NCBI RefSeq assembly: GCF_030161235.1
Contig: NZ_BSPW01000014.1
Location: 1 to 64,000 of the forward strand
From: Vibrio zhanjiangensis
GTDB taxonomy: Bacteria > Pseudomonadota > Gammaproteobacteria > Enterobacterales > Vibrionaceae
Length of the DNA: 64,000 nucleotides
Direction of reading: 5' to 3'
Program-made: the position numbers and the translations under genes
The notes under the pieces: generated by a model
What the model was told of the DNA's origin: nothing
Databases searched by the model: none
The model's input: only the letters and a program-made list of their open reading frames with translations
In this document: piece by piece, positions 1 to 9,794 of the stretch
Layout: each line of letters starts with the position of its first letter
How positions within the stretch are numbered: position 1 is the first letter of the stretch

Positions 1-19
1 CATAAGCTGGATCAACCAC

Positions 20-220
20 TTAAGGAATTAGTTTATGTGTCCAACCATTGGGGTCCACTTCTCCATCTTGATCACTAGGGCTTGCTTTATATTGGCAATA
101 CCAGCCTGGCGCACAATTATCAGGAGAGAAAGTTAATGTTTGCTCTATTGTATCCGCTAGTACGTTCCATGACGGGAGCAAAGCGACACCGATGAGTATA
201 CTAAGCTTATTGAATTTCAT
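20..220 (-). CDS. small exported protein of unknown function
   Basis: A 66-residue protein with a clear N-terminal signal peptide: a lysine near the start, a hydrophobic run, then a likely cleavage after the VLA motif. The mature part is about 40 residues, acidic, with two cysteines spaced C-x6-C that could form a disulphide. I chose the ATG at 218-220 because AAGGA lies 8 nt upstream; the longer reading from 244 has no ribosome site. I recognise no family. It stands alone at the window edge. Confidence 0.55.
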   Translation of the reverse strand: MKFNKLSILIGVALLPSWNVLADTIEQTLTFSPDNCAPGWYCQYKASPSDQDGEVDPNGWTHKLIP

Positions 221-244
221 AATATATATCCTTAACGTATGCAT

Positions 245-767
245 ACCATTTTATTAGTAAAGTTATTTATATTGGTTTTTTTAACACGCAAAATAACCAC
301 AGAAAAAGTAACGCTAAGTGAAATAAAAGTGTAATAAAACTTTATAAAAACACTATTTGTAAGTATAAAAACGACCTTTAGATGGGAATTTTCTAACTTT
401 AGAGGAAGTTTTTTCTTCCTTTTAAAAATGTCAATTTTGTTAAAATCAACAGGTTAATACCGAATCATCAGAACGCTAAAGACTAGGGGGAGTAAGGAAT
501 AGATAGGATTTTCATCAGTTTTAACAATAGTGGCTGAAAGGCTCATAAATAGATAGATAGCCAAAATACAGCGATGAAATACAAAAAATAATTACAGGTT
601 TAACCACAACAGATTAATCTGGGTAGCTGAGTACGTTTTTATAACTTTATCTTTGGCTATGTAACAAAAAGCTAGTTTCAACTAGATGCTTTTTATTTTA
701 CTCTTCGCCTCTTATTTATCATTGCCTACTGTTAGGTAGCACTAACCATAGATACAAGGAACAAGGC
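245..767. other. 523-bp intergenic leader region
   Basis: AT-rich and without a convincing ORF. It holds the promoters for the small exported protein (minus) and the symporter (plus). Its right half has nested complementarity: 557-565 pairs with 652-660, 610-621 is a perfect 12-bp palindrome (CAGATTAATCTG), and 671-697 is a short hairpin followed by a T-run on the plus strand. Confidence 0.5.
557..697 (+). ncRNA. candidate structured leader or sRNA upstream of the symporter
   Basis: ATAGCCAAA (557-565) can pair with TTTGGCTAT (652-660). A self-complementary CAGATTAATCTG (610-621) lies inside. A stem CTAGT/ACTAG (672-685) then runs into TTTTTATTTT, giving a terminator about 70 nt before the symporter ATG. 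This is the layout of a transcription attenuator or a short independent RNA. It does not resemble the glycine, TPP or lysine riboswitches. Only the pairing is seen; expression and function are inferred. Confidence 0.3.
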
Positions 768-2042
768 ATGGGAGCCTTTTTAAAACAATCATTAACGACC
801 CAAATTGTTATTGCTGCATTATTTGCTTGGGCTGCAACTCAACTATTGCCCGTTGAAAAACACACCTTGCTAGCGCTAAGTGAACCACTTTCACTCATTA
901 AACTTATTTATCTAGGGCTACTAAAGGCTATTGTTGGCATCATGGTCATGTTTAGCCTAATAGAAGGTATTAGCAACATCGGCAGCTTAGTAAGACTAAA
1001 GCAGATCGGTTCTGTTGCTGTCGTTTACTACCTAATCACGACAACTGTCGCTATTTGTATTGGTCTTGGCGCTGCTCTTATGATGCCAGAATGGACACCA
1101 CTAACCTCAGCGCCGCCGCCCGCTGATAGTGTGACCCTGATTGACGACTCTTCTGCTCAAGGCGTGAGCATTTTGAATAAGTTGCTTTCCATGGCGTTAA
1201 TGAATCCTATCGCAGCGTTATCTGGCGGCAATCTACTTGCCATCGTGACCTTTTCAATCCTGATTGCTATAGCCTTGCTTGCAACTCTCGACAATTCTCA
1301 TCCAGTCTTTGAGGTTGTCAAAGGTATAAACCAAAGCATATCGACTCTTGTTAGTGGGATTATTCGCCTAGCTCCATTTGCTGTATTTGCCATTGTTTTT
1401 GAATTGACGATTGAGTCAGACAGCGCTCTATTCAGCCAGCTGTTTGAATTTGGTCTATTGGTGTTTGGCCTCACTATGATACATAGCTTGGTGGTACTGC
1501 CTGTGATTGCAAAACTGGCAACAGGTACATCGCCAATTTCGCTGTTTAAAGCGATTTCAGCCCCAATGTCGATGGCTTTAGCGACTTCTTCAAGCTCTGC
1601 TACCTTACCTCTTAGCCTGCAAACCGCCAAAGAAAAGCTCGGCGTATCCGATTCAACTAGCAGTCTGGTATTGCCGATGGGAGCTGTGATGAATATGGAT
1701 GGCACAGCCCTATTTGAAGGTGTCGCTGCGGTCTTCCTCGCTCAGCTATTTGGGATTGATCTCTCAACTGGCGCTATCGTAATGATTTTCCTTATGGCCA
1801 TGGTATCATCGGTGGGAGCCCCGGGAATGCCATCAGGTTCGATGTCTGGAATGCAATTAGTTCTTTTAGCCGCGGGGATACCTCTTGAAGCAATTGCTAT
1901 TCTTCTTATCATCGAAAGACCACTTGATACCTTTAGGACAGCGGTAAACGTCCAAGGTGATTTAATTGGCGCAATGGTTGTCGATCGCTGGAGTAGAAGG
2001 CACACCGAGCCGGAACACAAACACGCTCAGGTGAACAGCTAA
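768..2042 (+). CDS. DAACS-family sodium/proton:dicarboxylate or amino-acid symporter
   Basis: Inner-membrane secondary transporter of the dicarboxylate/amino acid:cation symporter family (GltP/DctA/SstT relatives), 424 residues, the usual length. The family's substrate signature is present: a serine-rich SSSSATLPLS re-entrant loop, then MNMDGTALFEG for cation and substrate binding, then PGMPSGSMSG in the second re-entrant loop. The N-terminal half is a series of hydrophobic helices. AAGGA lies just upstream of the ATG. The substrate (glutamate/aspartate, C4-dicarboxylate or serine) cannot be decided from sequence. A candidate attenuator precedes it and a terminator hairpin (2088-2118) follows. 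Confidence 0.85.
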   Translation: MGAFLKQSLTTQIVIAALFAWAATQLLPVEKHTLLALSEPLSLIKLIYLGLLKAIVGIMVMFSLIEGISNIGSLVRLKQIGSVAVVYYLITTTVAICIGLGAALMMPEWTPLTSAPPPADSVTLIDDSSAQGVSILNKLLSMALMNPIAALSGGNLLAIVTFSILIAIALLATLDNSHPVFEVVKGINQSISTLVSGIIRLAPFAVFAIVFELTIESDSALFSQLFEFGLLVFGLTMIHSLVVLPVIAKLATGTSPISLFKAISAPMSMALATSSSSATLPLSLQTAKEKLGVSDSTSSLVLPMGAVMNMDGTALFEGVAAVFLAQLFGIDLSTGAIVMIFLMAMVSSVGAPGMPSGSMSGMQLVLLAAGIPLEAIAILLIIERPLDTFRTAVNVQGDLIGAMVVDRWSRRHTEPEHKHAQVNS

Positions 2043-2087
2043 TAAAGGTTGCCATTCAATTCACATGACACCTTGAATTCGTGTCCT

Positions 2088-2125
2088 AACGCCCATTAAC
2101 TTAACGTTATTGGGCGTTTACTTTT
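2088..2125 (+). terminator. terminator of the symporter gene
   Basis: AACGCCCA (2088-2095) pairs with TGGGCGTT (2111-2118), followed by TACTTTTT on the plus strand. It also separates this gene from convergent glgB; no T-run follows on the minus strand. Confidence 0.7.
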
Positions 2126-2129
2126 TATA

Positions 2130-4319
2130 TCAGCCAGCGCGTTTTAACTTATAAAATACACTTGCCAGTGGCGGGATACGCATCGATAGAGACTGAGGCT
2201 GTCCTTCACTCTCAACATACGTTGACATAATCGTGCTCGGCACCTGATAACCACTGCCCGCATACCGTCTGTCATCTGTATTGAGTAACAATTGATATTC
2301 ACCACTAAATGGAACACCTAAACGAAAATTGTCATGTGGGACAGGGGTAAAGTTGGTGACTACCAAAATACGCTCGCCATTATCACTCAAACGTTCATGT
2401 GCCAAAATAGACGCTTGCGCAGCGTCTTGCAGCCGCCACTCGAAACCACGTGGTTCACAATCAAGTTCATATAAAGCAGGCTGAGACGCATAGAGTCTAT
2501 TAAGATCACGAGTTAACGATTGGATACCTTGATGGCGTTCAAACTTAAGTAAAAACCACTGCAATTGATCCTCATGATTCCACTCTGCTGTTTGGCCTAT
2601 CTCTGTGCCCATAAAATTTAGCTTTTTACCCGGTTGAGCATACATATAACCTAAGTATGCCCTAAGATTAGCCGTTTGCTGCCATTCATCTCCCGGCATC
2701 TTGCTATGGATTGCACCTTTACCATACACAACTTCATCATGAGATAAAGACAAAATATAATTCTCACTGTGGGCATAAACCATAGGAAAAGTGATGGTGT
2801 TATGGTGGTATTGGCGATGCACAGGATCTTCTTTCATGTAGGACAATGAATCATGCATCCAACCCATATTCCACTTGAAGCCAAAACCTAACCCACCTAA
2901 AAACGTCGGAGCCGAAACACCAGGAAAAGCGGTCGATTCTTCAGCAATGGTCATTGCATTAGGAAAATGAAGATAGATTTCTTCATTCAGCCATTTTAAG
3001 GTTGCAATGGCATCGTAGTTTTCATTTCCCCCATCCACATTTGGGAGCCACTGATCATGGCTGCGTGAATAATCGAGATACAACATGGAGGCTACGGCAT
3101 CAACACGAATGCCATCAATATGGAACTGCTCAAACCAATACAGAGCGTTTGCAACGAGAAAACGGCGCACATGTTCACGCCCTAAATCATAAATGTATGA
3201 GTTCCAGTCTTGGTGCCAACCACGACGAGGATCGGGATCATGAAATAAAGGTGTACCGTCAAAGTTTGCCAGACCATGATCATCCGAAGGAAAGTGGGCA
3301 GGCACCCAATCAATCACTACACCAATGCCCGCTAAATGACACTGTTCAACGAAGTACTTAAAATCATCCGGTGACCCAAATCGACTCGTTGGTGCAAACA
3401 ATCCAACTGGCTGATAGCCCCAAGAACCATAGAATGGATGCTCAGAGACTGGCATAAGCTCAATATGGCTATAACCCATATCTTTTACGTAAGGAATAAG
3501 CTGCGCAGCTAGCTCTCGGTAGCCAAGAAACTGACCATTTTCATTTCGACGCCAAGAGCCCAGATGCAGTTCATAAAAAGATAACGCTTGCTTTGTTTTT
3601 TGAGTAACAGGCCGATTCTTCCACTGCCAGTCTTGCCAGCAATATCGGTTATGATCGTATGTCAATGAAGCAAATGAAGGGTACTGCTCAGCGTACGCCC
3701 CCCAAGGATCTGCCTTATGTGGTAATCCCTTTCCATCTGGTCCTTTGAGTTCAAACTTGTATTTTATGCCTTCTTCTAAGTCTGGAATAAAAATACCCCA
3801 TATACCGTAATCTAGCCTTTGCATGGGCGTACGACGACCATCCCATTGATTGAATTCTCCAACCACGCTACACGCCGATGCGTGGGGTGCATAAACAAGA
3901 AATCGTATTCCTTTGATATCTTTATCAGCACGTTTTAAGGTCACAAACTGGGCGCCCATGTGGTGATACATGCGTTTGGGCGTATGTAAGTCCTCATAGT
4001 CTGCGTATATCGCATGGTATTGATACGGATCATCAAGAATTTGCTCTTGATTCTGCCATGTCACCGCGAGTTTATAATGGGTTTGACTCAAGTCGCGTTG
4101 TTGACGAAGCACAAAACCGGATGCCCCTTCTCGCTTTAACACATGGCGACTTTCTCCTTCAATAATCAGCTCAACCTTATCTGCACCTGGCATCCAAACT
4201 CGCAATGCATCTCGTGTCGTTGCCTGATAAGGACCTAAGAATGAAAAAGGATCTGCGCAAGATGCGCTCGAGAGTTGATTGTACATAGCGTTATTTTTAT
4301 CTCGCATTACCGTTTTCAA
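2130..4319 (-). CDS. glgB: 1,4-alpha-glucan branching enzyme
   Basis: Cytoplasmic GH13 enzyme that cuts alpha-1,4 glucan chains and rejoins them as alpha-1,6 branches in glycogen. At 729 residues it has E. coli GlgB length. Two N-terminal CBM48-like modules precede the barrel; the catalytic set is visible as Asp407 (in [10 protein letters not shown]), Glu460 (in [10 protein letters not shown]) and Asp528 (in [12 protein letters not shown]), each offset by two from E. coli. Translation probably starts at TTG (4317-4319) with GGGAG 8 nt upstream; an ATG four codons in (4307) is the alternative. It lies downstream of malP-malQ on the same strand and may be co-expressed, although 222 bp and a plus-strand terminator hairpin separate it from malQ. 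Confidence 0.95.
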   Translation of the reverse strand: MKTVMRDKNNAMYNQLSSASCADPFSFLGPYQATTRDALRVWMPGADKVELIIEGESRHVLKREGASGFVLRQQRDLSQTHYKLAVTWQNQEQILDDPYQYHAIYADYEDLHTPKRMYHHMGAQFVTLKRADKDIKGIRFLVYAPHASACSVVGEFNQWDGRRTPMQRLDYGIWGIFIPDLEEGIKYKFELKGPDGKGLPHKADPWGAYAEQYPSFASLTYDHNRYCWQDWQWKNRPVTQKTKQALSFYELHLGSWRRNENGQFLGYRELAAQLIPYVKDMGYSHIELMPVSEHPFYGSWGYQPVGLFAPTSRFGSPDDFKYFVEQCHLAGIGVVIDWVPAHFPSDDHGLANFDGTPLFHDPDPRRGWHQDWNSYIYDLGREHVRRFLVANALYWFEQFHIDGIRVDAVASMLYLDYSRSHDQWLPNVDGGNENYDAIATLKWLNEEIYLHFPNAMTIAEESTAFPGVSAPTFLGGLGFGFKWNMGWMHDSLSYMKEDPVHRQYHHNTITFPMVYAHSENYILSLSHDEVVYGKGAIHSKMPGDEWQQTANLRAYLGYMYAQPGKKLNFMGTEIGQTAEWNHEDQLQWFLLKFERHQGIQSLTRDLNRLYASQPALYELDCEPRGFEWRLQDAAQASILAHERLSDNGERILVVTNFTPVPHDNFRLGVPFSGEYQLLLNTDDRRYAGSGYQVPSTIMSTYVESEGQPQSLSMRIPPLASVFYKLKRAG

Positions 4320-4421
4320 GAAATTTTCTCCCTAGCCTAACTGTGCCGGCAACTGATCAATTCAACATGTGGATTCACGCAAATAACGAGGCCGAAACAC
4401 TCTATTTTGAGTTTGTCTTTG

Positions 4422-4480
4422 AAACGAGACAACCTCTCGTTTTATCCATGTAAGCCCGCTCAAAATGCGGGCTTCTTTTT
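4422..4480 (+). terminator. two hairpins plus T-run between malQ and glgB, plus strand
   Basis: AAACGAGA/TCTCGTTT (4422-4429/4435-4442) is an 8-bp stem with a 5-nt loop. A second stem AAGCCCGC/GCGGGCTT (4452-4459/4467-4474) is followed by CTTTTT. The T-run is only on the plus strand, whereas both flanking genes are on the minus strand. This looks like the 3' end of a plus-strand RNA, not a malQ terminator. Confidence 0.5.
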
Positions 4481-4541
4481 AAGCTCAAAGTGTGATTTAG
4501 GGTTATATCTAAATCTCTATCGATGATAATTCAACCAATAC

Positions 4542-6719
4542 CTAACTGGCTTTAGCTCGCTCTTGGGTCAACTTGGTGGTGATTCGATTCACCCCTTCTC
4601 TAGCAAAAATATCATCAAGATTCATCGACAGTTTGCGCCGCCAATTCGGATATTCATCGACCGTACCTGGAATATTGACTGGCTTATCCATTTCTAACCA
4701 ATCTTCTAACTGAACGCTCAGCAAAGCCGACGAACCTGCCGCGACATGCTGTTGCAAGCCTTCAGCAAGATAGGAATCCATAGGAACATATTGGGCATCA
4801 TGACCAACTCCCTCAGGCAAATAACCATGCCATGCGACCGAATCAAGAATCCCTTGCTTGCTCTTGAGTCGATCACTAAACAAATTTTGCAACTGATGTT
4901 CATCGGGATACAAACCCAGTTCCTGACCCATCTTAAGATCATCACAGTGCCAGAAGCCACGTAATGTTGGCATGTCATGGGTACATAGAGCCGCCATGGA
5001 CTGCTGGGTGTAGTGAGAAGGGGAAAGATACCCGCCATCTTCTTTCGATGTTTCAAAGAAAAACACTTTGTAAGAATGAACACCTGCGTCAGCCAATAGT
5101 TCAACGATTTCATCTGGCACTGTGCCTAAATCTTCACCGATGACACTACACTGATGCCGATGAGATTCAAGGGCCAAAATCGATAACATATCCTCAACCG
5201 GATAGTAGAGGTATGCCCCTTGAGTCGCCTTTTTTTGTTTTGGAATCCACCACAGACGCAACAGTCCAAGCACATGGTCAATACGCAAGGCACCACAATG
5301 CTTCATATTGGCTTGCAGGAGTTTAATGTAAGCTTCATAACCCGTGGATTTGAGTGTTTGTGGGTTAAACGGAGGTAAGCCCCAGTTTTGTCCCAAAGGT
5401 CCCAACACATCGGGTGGCGCCCCAATGCTGACATCCATCACTAGATTCCCCTTATCCGCCCATGTTTCAGCACCAGAGTTCGCGACACCCACCGCTAAAT
5501 CACGATATAAACCCACCGACATTCCTTTCTCATCAGCGAGTTCCTGAGCTTCACCAATTTGTATGTCAGCAACCCACTGCAAATACATGTACATATGTAC
5601 TTGATCGATATTTTCAGCAATAAAGTGTTCAACCGCCTTGCTGTCAAAGCTGCGAAGCTCCTGTGGAAAAGCGGGCCAGCCCCAAACTTCGGAGTCCCCA
5701 TTGCATAAACGAGTATGCAGTGCATCAAAAGCAGCTTGATGTAACAAGCTATCACCACCTTGTTCAACAAAGGCTAAAAATGCGTCTGCCCTCTCAGTGC
5801 CTTTATCAAGATGGCGCATTTTGAATTCGCGATAAAGCAGTGGCAAAACGCTGAGCTTCAGCTTAGCCACTTCAGTGTAATTTACCCAATGCGCATCTCG
5901 CACTTTCTGAAGGCGCTGTTGAAACTCAGCACTGCCCACTGTTTGCTGAGCCTCAATACACAGAGAAAACTCGGCAACTGAACTAACATCAATATACATA
6001 ATGTTTAGCCAGCGTCGTGAGGAAGGGCTATATGGACTTGCGGCTTCAGGGTTAGCAGGAAACAACGCATGAATCGGGTTTAGTCCAACAAAATCACCCC
6101 CTCTTGATGCAATGTCAGACACCAATTGTTTCAAGTCCCCAAAGTCACCTATACCCCAATTGTGCTGAGTGCGAAGCGTATAAAGCTGCACACTAGGTCC
6201 CCACATTTTTTTGCCGTTTTCGATATCTTGTTGCTTAAAGCACGATTTTGGGGTCACAATTAACTGCATTGTATAAGGAGACTTACGGCGTTTACGAATC
6301 ATTGTGAGTTTGTGATAGCCCCACTCTAAACCACTGGGCAATTCGAATATCAAAGGCCCACCAAACTTTCGTTCATCACGTACAATTTGTGACTGCAGAT
6401 AACCCTCAAGTATTTTCCCTTGCTCTGTCTCAAGACGCCAACTGAACTCACTTTCGCGAGCACTCAATCCCAAGTTCATGTTCACATAAACAGGCTCACT
6501 ATCGTGAACAACCAGCACAGGGTCAAGTATCTCCTTCTTATGCTTTTTTTGCGCTGAGCTGACTAATTTTTCATCTGACGCGGTATCGTAACCTAAGGAT
6601 GTCAGTATCTCTCGAACGGTTTGCTCCTCAACTTCGACTTCTTCTCCCCATGCACTGACATAACTCGTGGCAATATTTGCCATTTCAGCGACTTGTTTTA
6701 ATGCATTTTTGTGTGTCAT
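4542..6719 (-). CDS. malQ: 4-alpha-glucanotransferase (amylomaltase)
   Basis: Cytoplasmic GH77 enzyme that disproportionates maltodextrins, releasing glucose and building longer chains for MalP. 725 residues, slightly longer than E. coli MalQ (694) because of an N-terminal module typical of gammaproteobacterial MalQ. The nucleophile is Asp481 (in RIDHVLGLLRLWW) and the acid/base is Glu529 (in VIGEDLGTVPDE), the same 48-residue spacing as in E. coli; CTHDMPTL follows. The start at 6719 is preferred to 6749 because GGGAG sits 6 nt before it and nothing precedes the earlier ATG. It is 87 bp downstream of malP, forming the malPQ operon. Confidence 0.95.
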   Translation of the reverse strand: MTHKNALKQVAEMANIATSYVSAWGEEVEVEEQTVREILTSLGYDTASDEKLVSSAQKKHKKEILDPVLVVHDSEPVYVNMNLGLSARESEFSWRLETEQGKILEGYLQSQIVRDERKFGGPLIFELPSGLEWGYHKLTMIRKRRKSPYTMQLIVTPKSCFKQQDIENGKKMWGPSVQLYTLRTQHNWGIGDFGDLKQLVSDIASRGGDFVGLNPIHALFPANPEAASPYSPSSRRWLNIMYIDVSSVAEFSLCIEAQQTVGSAEFQQRLQKVRDAHWVNYTEVAKLKLSVLPLLYREFKMRHLDKGTERADAFLAFVEQGGDSLLHQAAFDALHTRLCNGDSEVWGWPAFPQELRSFDSKAVEHFIAENIDQVHMYMYLQWVADIQIGEAQELADEKGMSVGLYRDLAVGVANSGAETWADKGNLVMDVSIGAPPDVLGPLGQNWGLPPFNPQTLKSTGYEAYIKLLQANMKHCGALRIDHVLGLLRLWWIPKQKKATQGAYLYYPVEDMLSILALESHRHQCSVIGEDLGTVPDEIVELLADAGVHSYKVFFFETSKEDGGYLSPSHYTQQSMAALCTHDMPTLRGFWHCDDLKMGQELGLYPDEHQLQNLFSDRLKSKQGILDSVAWHGYLPEGVGHDAQYVPMDSYLAEGLQQHVAAGSSALLSVQLEDWLEMDKPVNIPGTVDEYPNWRRKLSMNLDDIFAREGVNRITTKLTQERAKAS

Positions 6720-6806
6720 CGCTATCTCCCAAAACTCCCAACCTTCCATGTATTGAGCTGTGACTAGTGAGCCAAGACCATACAGACTTGGCTTAAATAA
6801 GAATAA

Positions 6807-9260
6807 CTAGCGCTTAACCGCTTCCAATTGCCAAATATTATTGACGTAGTCTCTGATAGAACGATCAGAGCTAAATTTGCCAACCAATGCAGTATTAAGT
6901 ATTGCTTTTCTAGCCCAACCAGAAGAATCACGGTATTGTCTATCCATATCCTGATGCGCTTGTACGTATGAAGCAAAGTCAGCAAGGCACAGATAGGGAT
7001 CGCCTCCATCCAACAAACTGTCATAGGTCGCTCGTAACTTTTCAGGCTCATCTGGTGTAAATTCATCGCCAAGTAAAAGGTCTAGCGACGCTTTCAGCAG
7101 AGGATCAGCATGATAAAAATCGAATGGGTTATAGCCTTGTCCCTTTAACCTTTCGACTTCATCAACTTCAAGACCAAAAATATAAATATTCTCATCCCCA
7201 ACCTCTTCCCGAATTTCAACATTCGCTCCGTCCATCGTACCTATTGTCAACGCCCCATTGAGCGCCATTTTCATATTTCCGGTTCCAGAAGCTTCTTTGC
7301 CCGCTGTTGATATTTGCTCAGAAATATCGGCTGCAGGAATAATAATTTCGGCCATACTCACTCGGTAGTCAGGAATAAATACCACCTTTAACTTATTACC
7401 AATTCTCGGATCGTGGTTAATCTTATCGGCAATTTTATTGATCGCGAATATTATATCTTTCGCTAAATGGTAACCGGGAGCGGCTTTAGCGGCGAAGAAC
7501 ACGACACGCGGCACCATATCAAAGTCAGGATCATTGAGTAATCTGTGATAAAGAGACAAGATATGCAGCATGTTTAGGTGCTGTCTCTTATACTCATGTA
7601 AGCGCTTTATCTGCACATCGAAAATGGCGTTGGTATCAAGCTCAATATCCAAATTCTCCTTTACCCAATGAGCAAGACGTTGCTTGTTATGCTTCTTAAC
7701 CGCCATAAATTGCTTTTGAAACTGCTCGTCATCGGCATACTGAGCAATTTGTTCTAGCTGCTCTAAATGTGCGGGCCATTCATTGCCTATTTTGCTTGAA
7801 ATAAGATCTGATAAAGCAGGATTACAGAACTTCAACCACCGCCGAGGGGTGATACCATTGGTGACATTCTGAAGCTTCGATGGATACAGCTCATCAAACT
7901 CAGGAAACAAATCACGCTTGACCAACTCAGAGTGAAGGGCCGCAACACCATTCACCGCATAAGAGCCAATAACGCTCAAATTGGCCATTCTCACCATGCG
8001 GTGGAAACCTTCCTCAATAATGGATAGCTTCTGTTGTTTCGCCACATCCCCTGGCCATTTTCGGCGTACCTCATTTAAAAACAAATGGTTAATGTGATAG
8101 ATGATTTCCATATGACGCGGCAGTAATCGTTGAATCAATGATTCGCTCCACGTTTCCAGCGCTTCGGGAAGTAAAGTATGATTGGTGTAAGCAAAGGTTT
8201 GTGAACTGATCGCCCAGGCATCATCCCAAGCTAAACCTTTCTCATCAATTAAGATACGCATCAATTCAGGAATCGCAATGGTTGGATGAGTATCGTTTAA
8301 TTGGATAGTCTCGTATTTAGGTAGAGACGCTAAAGTGTGTCCAGCCTCTTCATGACGACGTAAAATATCTCTCACTGAGGCCGCAGAGTGGAAGTATTGC
8401 TGCATAAGACGCAGCGTTTTGCCTTTCTCATGATTGTCATTGGGATACAGTACTTTAGTGATATTACCGGCATCGATCAAAGCGTGCTGTGCTTCAAAGT
8501 AGTCGCCATTGTTAAAGCTCGCCAGTGAAAATGGCGCGATGGCCCGACACTCCCATAAACGCAATGGATATACCGTATCAGATTGGTAACCCACTATAGG
8601 TAAATCCCATGGCATAGCTTTAACTGACATACTCGGCACCCAACGCCGCTTTTCTTTGCCCTCTTCTCGATAAACCTCAACATGCCCATAAAAGCCAATC
8701 TCTTGTGCAAGCTCAGGACGGGCAATCTCCCATGGATACCCCTCAATACAACGCCATTCATCAGGAGCCTCCTGCTGATGCCCATCAACAAAAGATTGTT
8801 TGAATAACCCATACTCATAATGAAGGCCGTAACCAACGGTCGGAAACTCTTGCGCCGCCAAAGAATCCATAAAACACGCAGCTAAACGCCCCAAGCCACC
8901 ATTTCCAAGTGATGGGTCACGCTCTTGTTCAAGGAGATCCGTGATATTCTGCCCAAGTTCCGTCATGGCTTGACCAATTTGCTCGTAGAGACCAAGGCTA
9001 ATTAAATTATTTCCGGTTAAACGACCAATAAGAAACTCTAGAGATAAATAGTTGACGCTTTTCGCATTGCTAATTCTGCTGTCTTGCTCAGTTTGAAGCA
9101 TGTCGAAAGTCGTCAGCTCAGCCAACGCGCTTCCCATCGCCAAATACCATGCTCGGTTGCCCGCTTTTTCTTCGGTAGTGGCATAAGTTGAGGTTAAATG
9201 CTTCCTAACGCTTTGCTTAAATGCTGCCGTATCAAAATTTTTCTGTTGAGTCGGTTTCAT
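6807..9260 (-). CDS. malP: maltodextrin phosphorylase
   Basis: GT35 phosphorylase that releases glucose-1-phosphate from maltodextrins in the cytoplasm with pyridoxal phosphate. 817 residues from the chosen start (MKPTQQ, 9260); the in-frame TTG/ATG codons upstream give a non-homologous cysteine-rich tail. The PLP lysine is Lys664 in EASGTGNMKMALNGAL, and DGANVEI follows. The regulatory phosphorylation segment of animal enzymes is not apparent, as expected for the bacterial MalP group. First gene of malPQ, divergent from malT across a 534-bp control region. Confidence 0.95.
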   Translation of the reverse strand: MKPTQQKNFDTAAFKQSVRKHLTSTYATTEEKAGNRAWYLAMGSALAELTTFDMLQTEQDSRISNAKSVNYLSLEFLIGRLTGNNLISLGLYEQIGQAMTELGQNITDLLEQERDPSLGNGGLGRLAACFMDSLAAQEFPTVGYGLHYEYGLFKQSFVDGHQQEAPDEWRCIEGYPWEIARPELAQEIGFYGHVEVYREEGKEKRRWVPSMSVKAMPWDLPIVGYQSDTVYPLRLWECRAIAPFSLASFNNGDYFEAQHALIDAGNITKVLYPNDNHEKGKTLRLMQQYFHSAASVRDILRRHEEAGHTLASLPKYETIQLNDTHPTIAIPELMRILIDEKGLAWDDAWAISSQTFAYTNHTLLPEALETWSESLIQRLLPRHMEIIYHINHLFLNEVRRKWPGDVAKQQKLSIIEEGFHRMVRMANLSVIGSYAVNGVAALHSELVKRDLFPEFDELYPSKLQNVTNGITPRRWLKFCNPALSDLISSKIGNEWPAHLEQLEQIAQYADDEQFQKQFMAVKKHNKQRLAHWVKENLDIELDTNAIFDVQIKRLHEYKRQHLNMLHILSLYHRLLNDPDFDMVPRVVFFAAKAAPGYHLAKDIIFAINKIADKINHDPRIGNKLKVVFIPDYRVSMAEIIIPAADISEQISTAGKEASGTGNMKMALNGALTIGTMDGANVEIREEVGDENIYIFGLEVDEVERLKGQGYNPFDFYHADPLLKASLDLLLGDEFTPDEPEKLRATYDSLLDGGDPYLCLADFASYVQAHQDMDRQYRDSSGWARKAILNTALVGKFSSDRSIRDYVNNIWQLEAVKR

Positions 9261-9437
9261 TAGAGAAATCTCACTTGTCGGGTTTAATCCATTTAGGTGG
9301 TATCGTGCAATGACGCAATAACAGAAACATCCTCCCAATTTGGTTAGCTTTTAGGAGGAGCTTTCAGGGCGTAGAATACTTCTACTCATAACCTCAGTGA
9401 TCTAACTCTCAAATACATTGACGTTAATCAAGGCTGT

Positions 9438-9453
9438 GGTGACAGAGATCACA
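9438..9453. promoter_or_regulatory. CRP-like site in the malP-malT region
   Basis: GGTGA-CAGAGA-TCACA matches the TGTGA-N6-TCACA consensus at 9 of 10 positions. CRP activation of malT and maltodextrin genes is established in E. coli; use here is inferred. Confidence 0.6.
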
Positions 9454-9621
9454 TCACACGACGTGTTTAACCATAATCTCTGTTTGAAACTGACAGATGC
9501 CAAAATTCTAACAAATTAATTAATATGCATATCTGATCACACATTGATTGATTCTAGAAAGTAATTCTCATCAAAATAGGTGCAGAGCATGACGCTCAGC
9601 ACTTTATTTGAACCAACACAC

Positions 9622-9637
9622 GGTGATTTACATCTCA
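9622..9637. promoter_or_regulatory. second CRP-like site, closer to malT
   Basis: GGTGA-TTTACA-TCTCA matches the CRP consensus at 8 of 10 positions. It lies about 160 bp before the malT start codon. Confidence 0.4.
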
Positions 9638-9794
9638 GTTTTAGGGCGTAGAAGCGGTCAAAATGTGAAATGTACAAAAATTTGATGCCTGATCAATAAC
9701 TGCCACTTTAGTTCTCAAGTAACATCCATATCACTATCAGATATTCTCCAACGCTAAATTCCTTATTTGGGCTATCGGAGATGAGGGGAAAAAG

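Larger units (their letters stand above)
9261..9794. promoter_or_regulatory. malP-malT divergent control region
   Basis: This 534-bp region holds: GGAGGA cores of MalT boxes in opposite orientation at 9330-9335 (minus) and 9354-9359 (plus); two CRP-like sites (listed separately); and an 11-bp direct repeat AGGGCGTAGAA at 9366-9376 and 9643-9653. The rest is AT-rich with no ORF. MalT-box cores lie 70-100 bp upstream of the malP start, a normal place for activator sites. Confidence 0.5.

Noticed and set aside
557..697. Glycine or other known riboswitch before the symporter
   Set aside because: None of the conserved glycine, TPP, lysine or glutamine motif blocks is visible; kept only as an unnamed candidate.
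4718..5113. 131-residue frame inside malQ, and similar long frames inside glgB, malP and FapA
   Set aside because: Alternative-frame shadows of strongly recognised genes.
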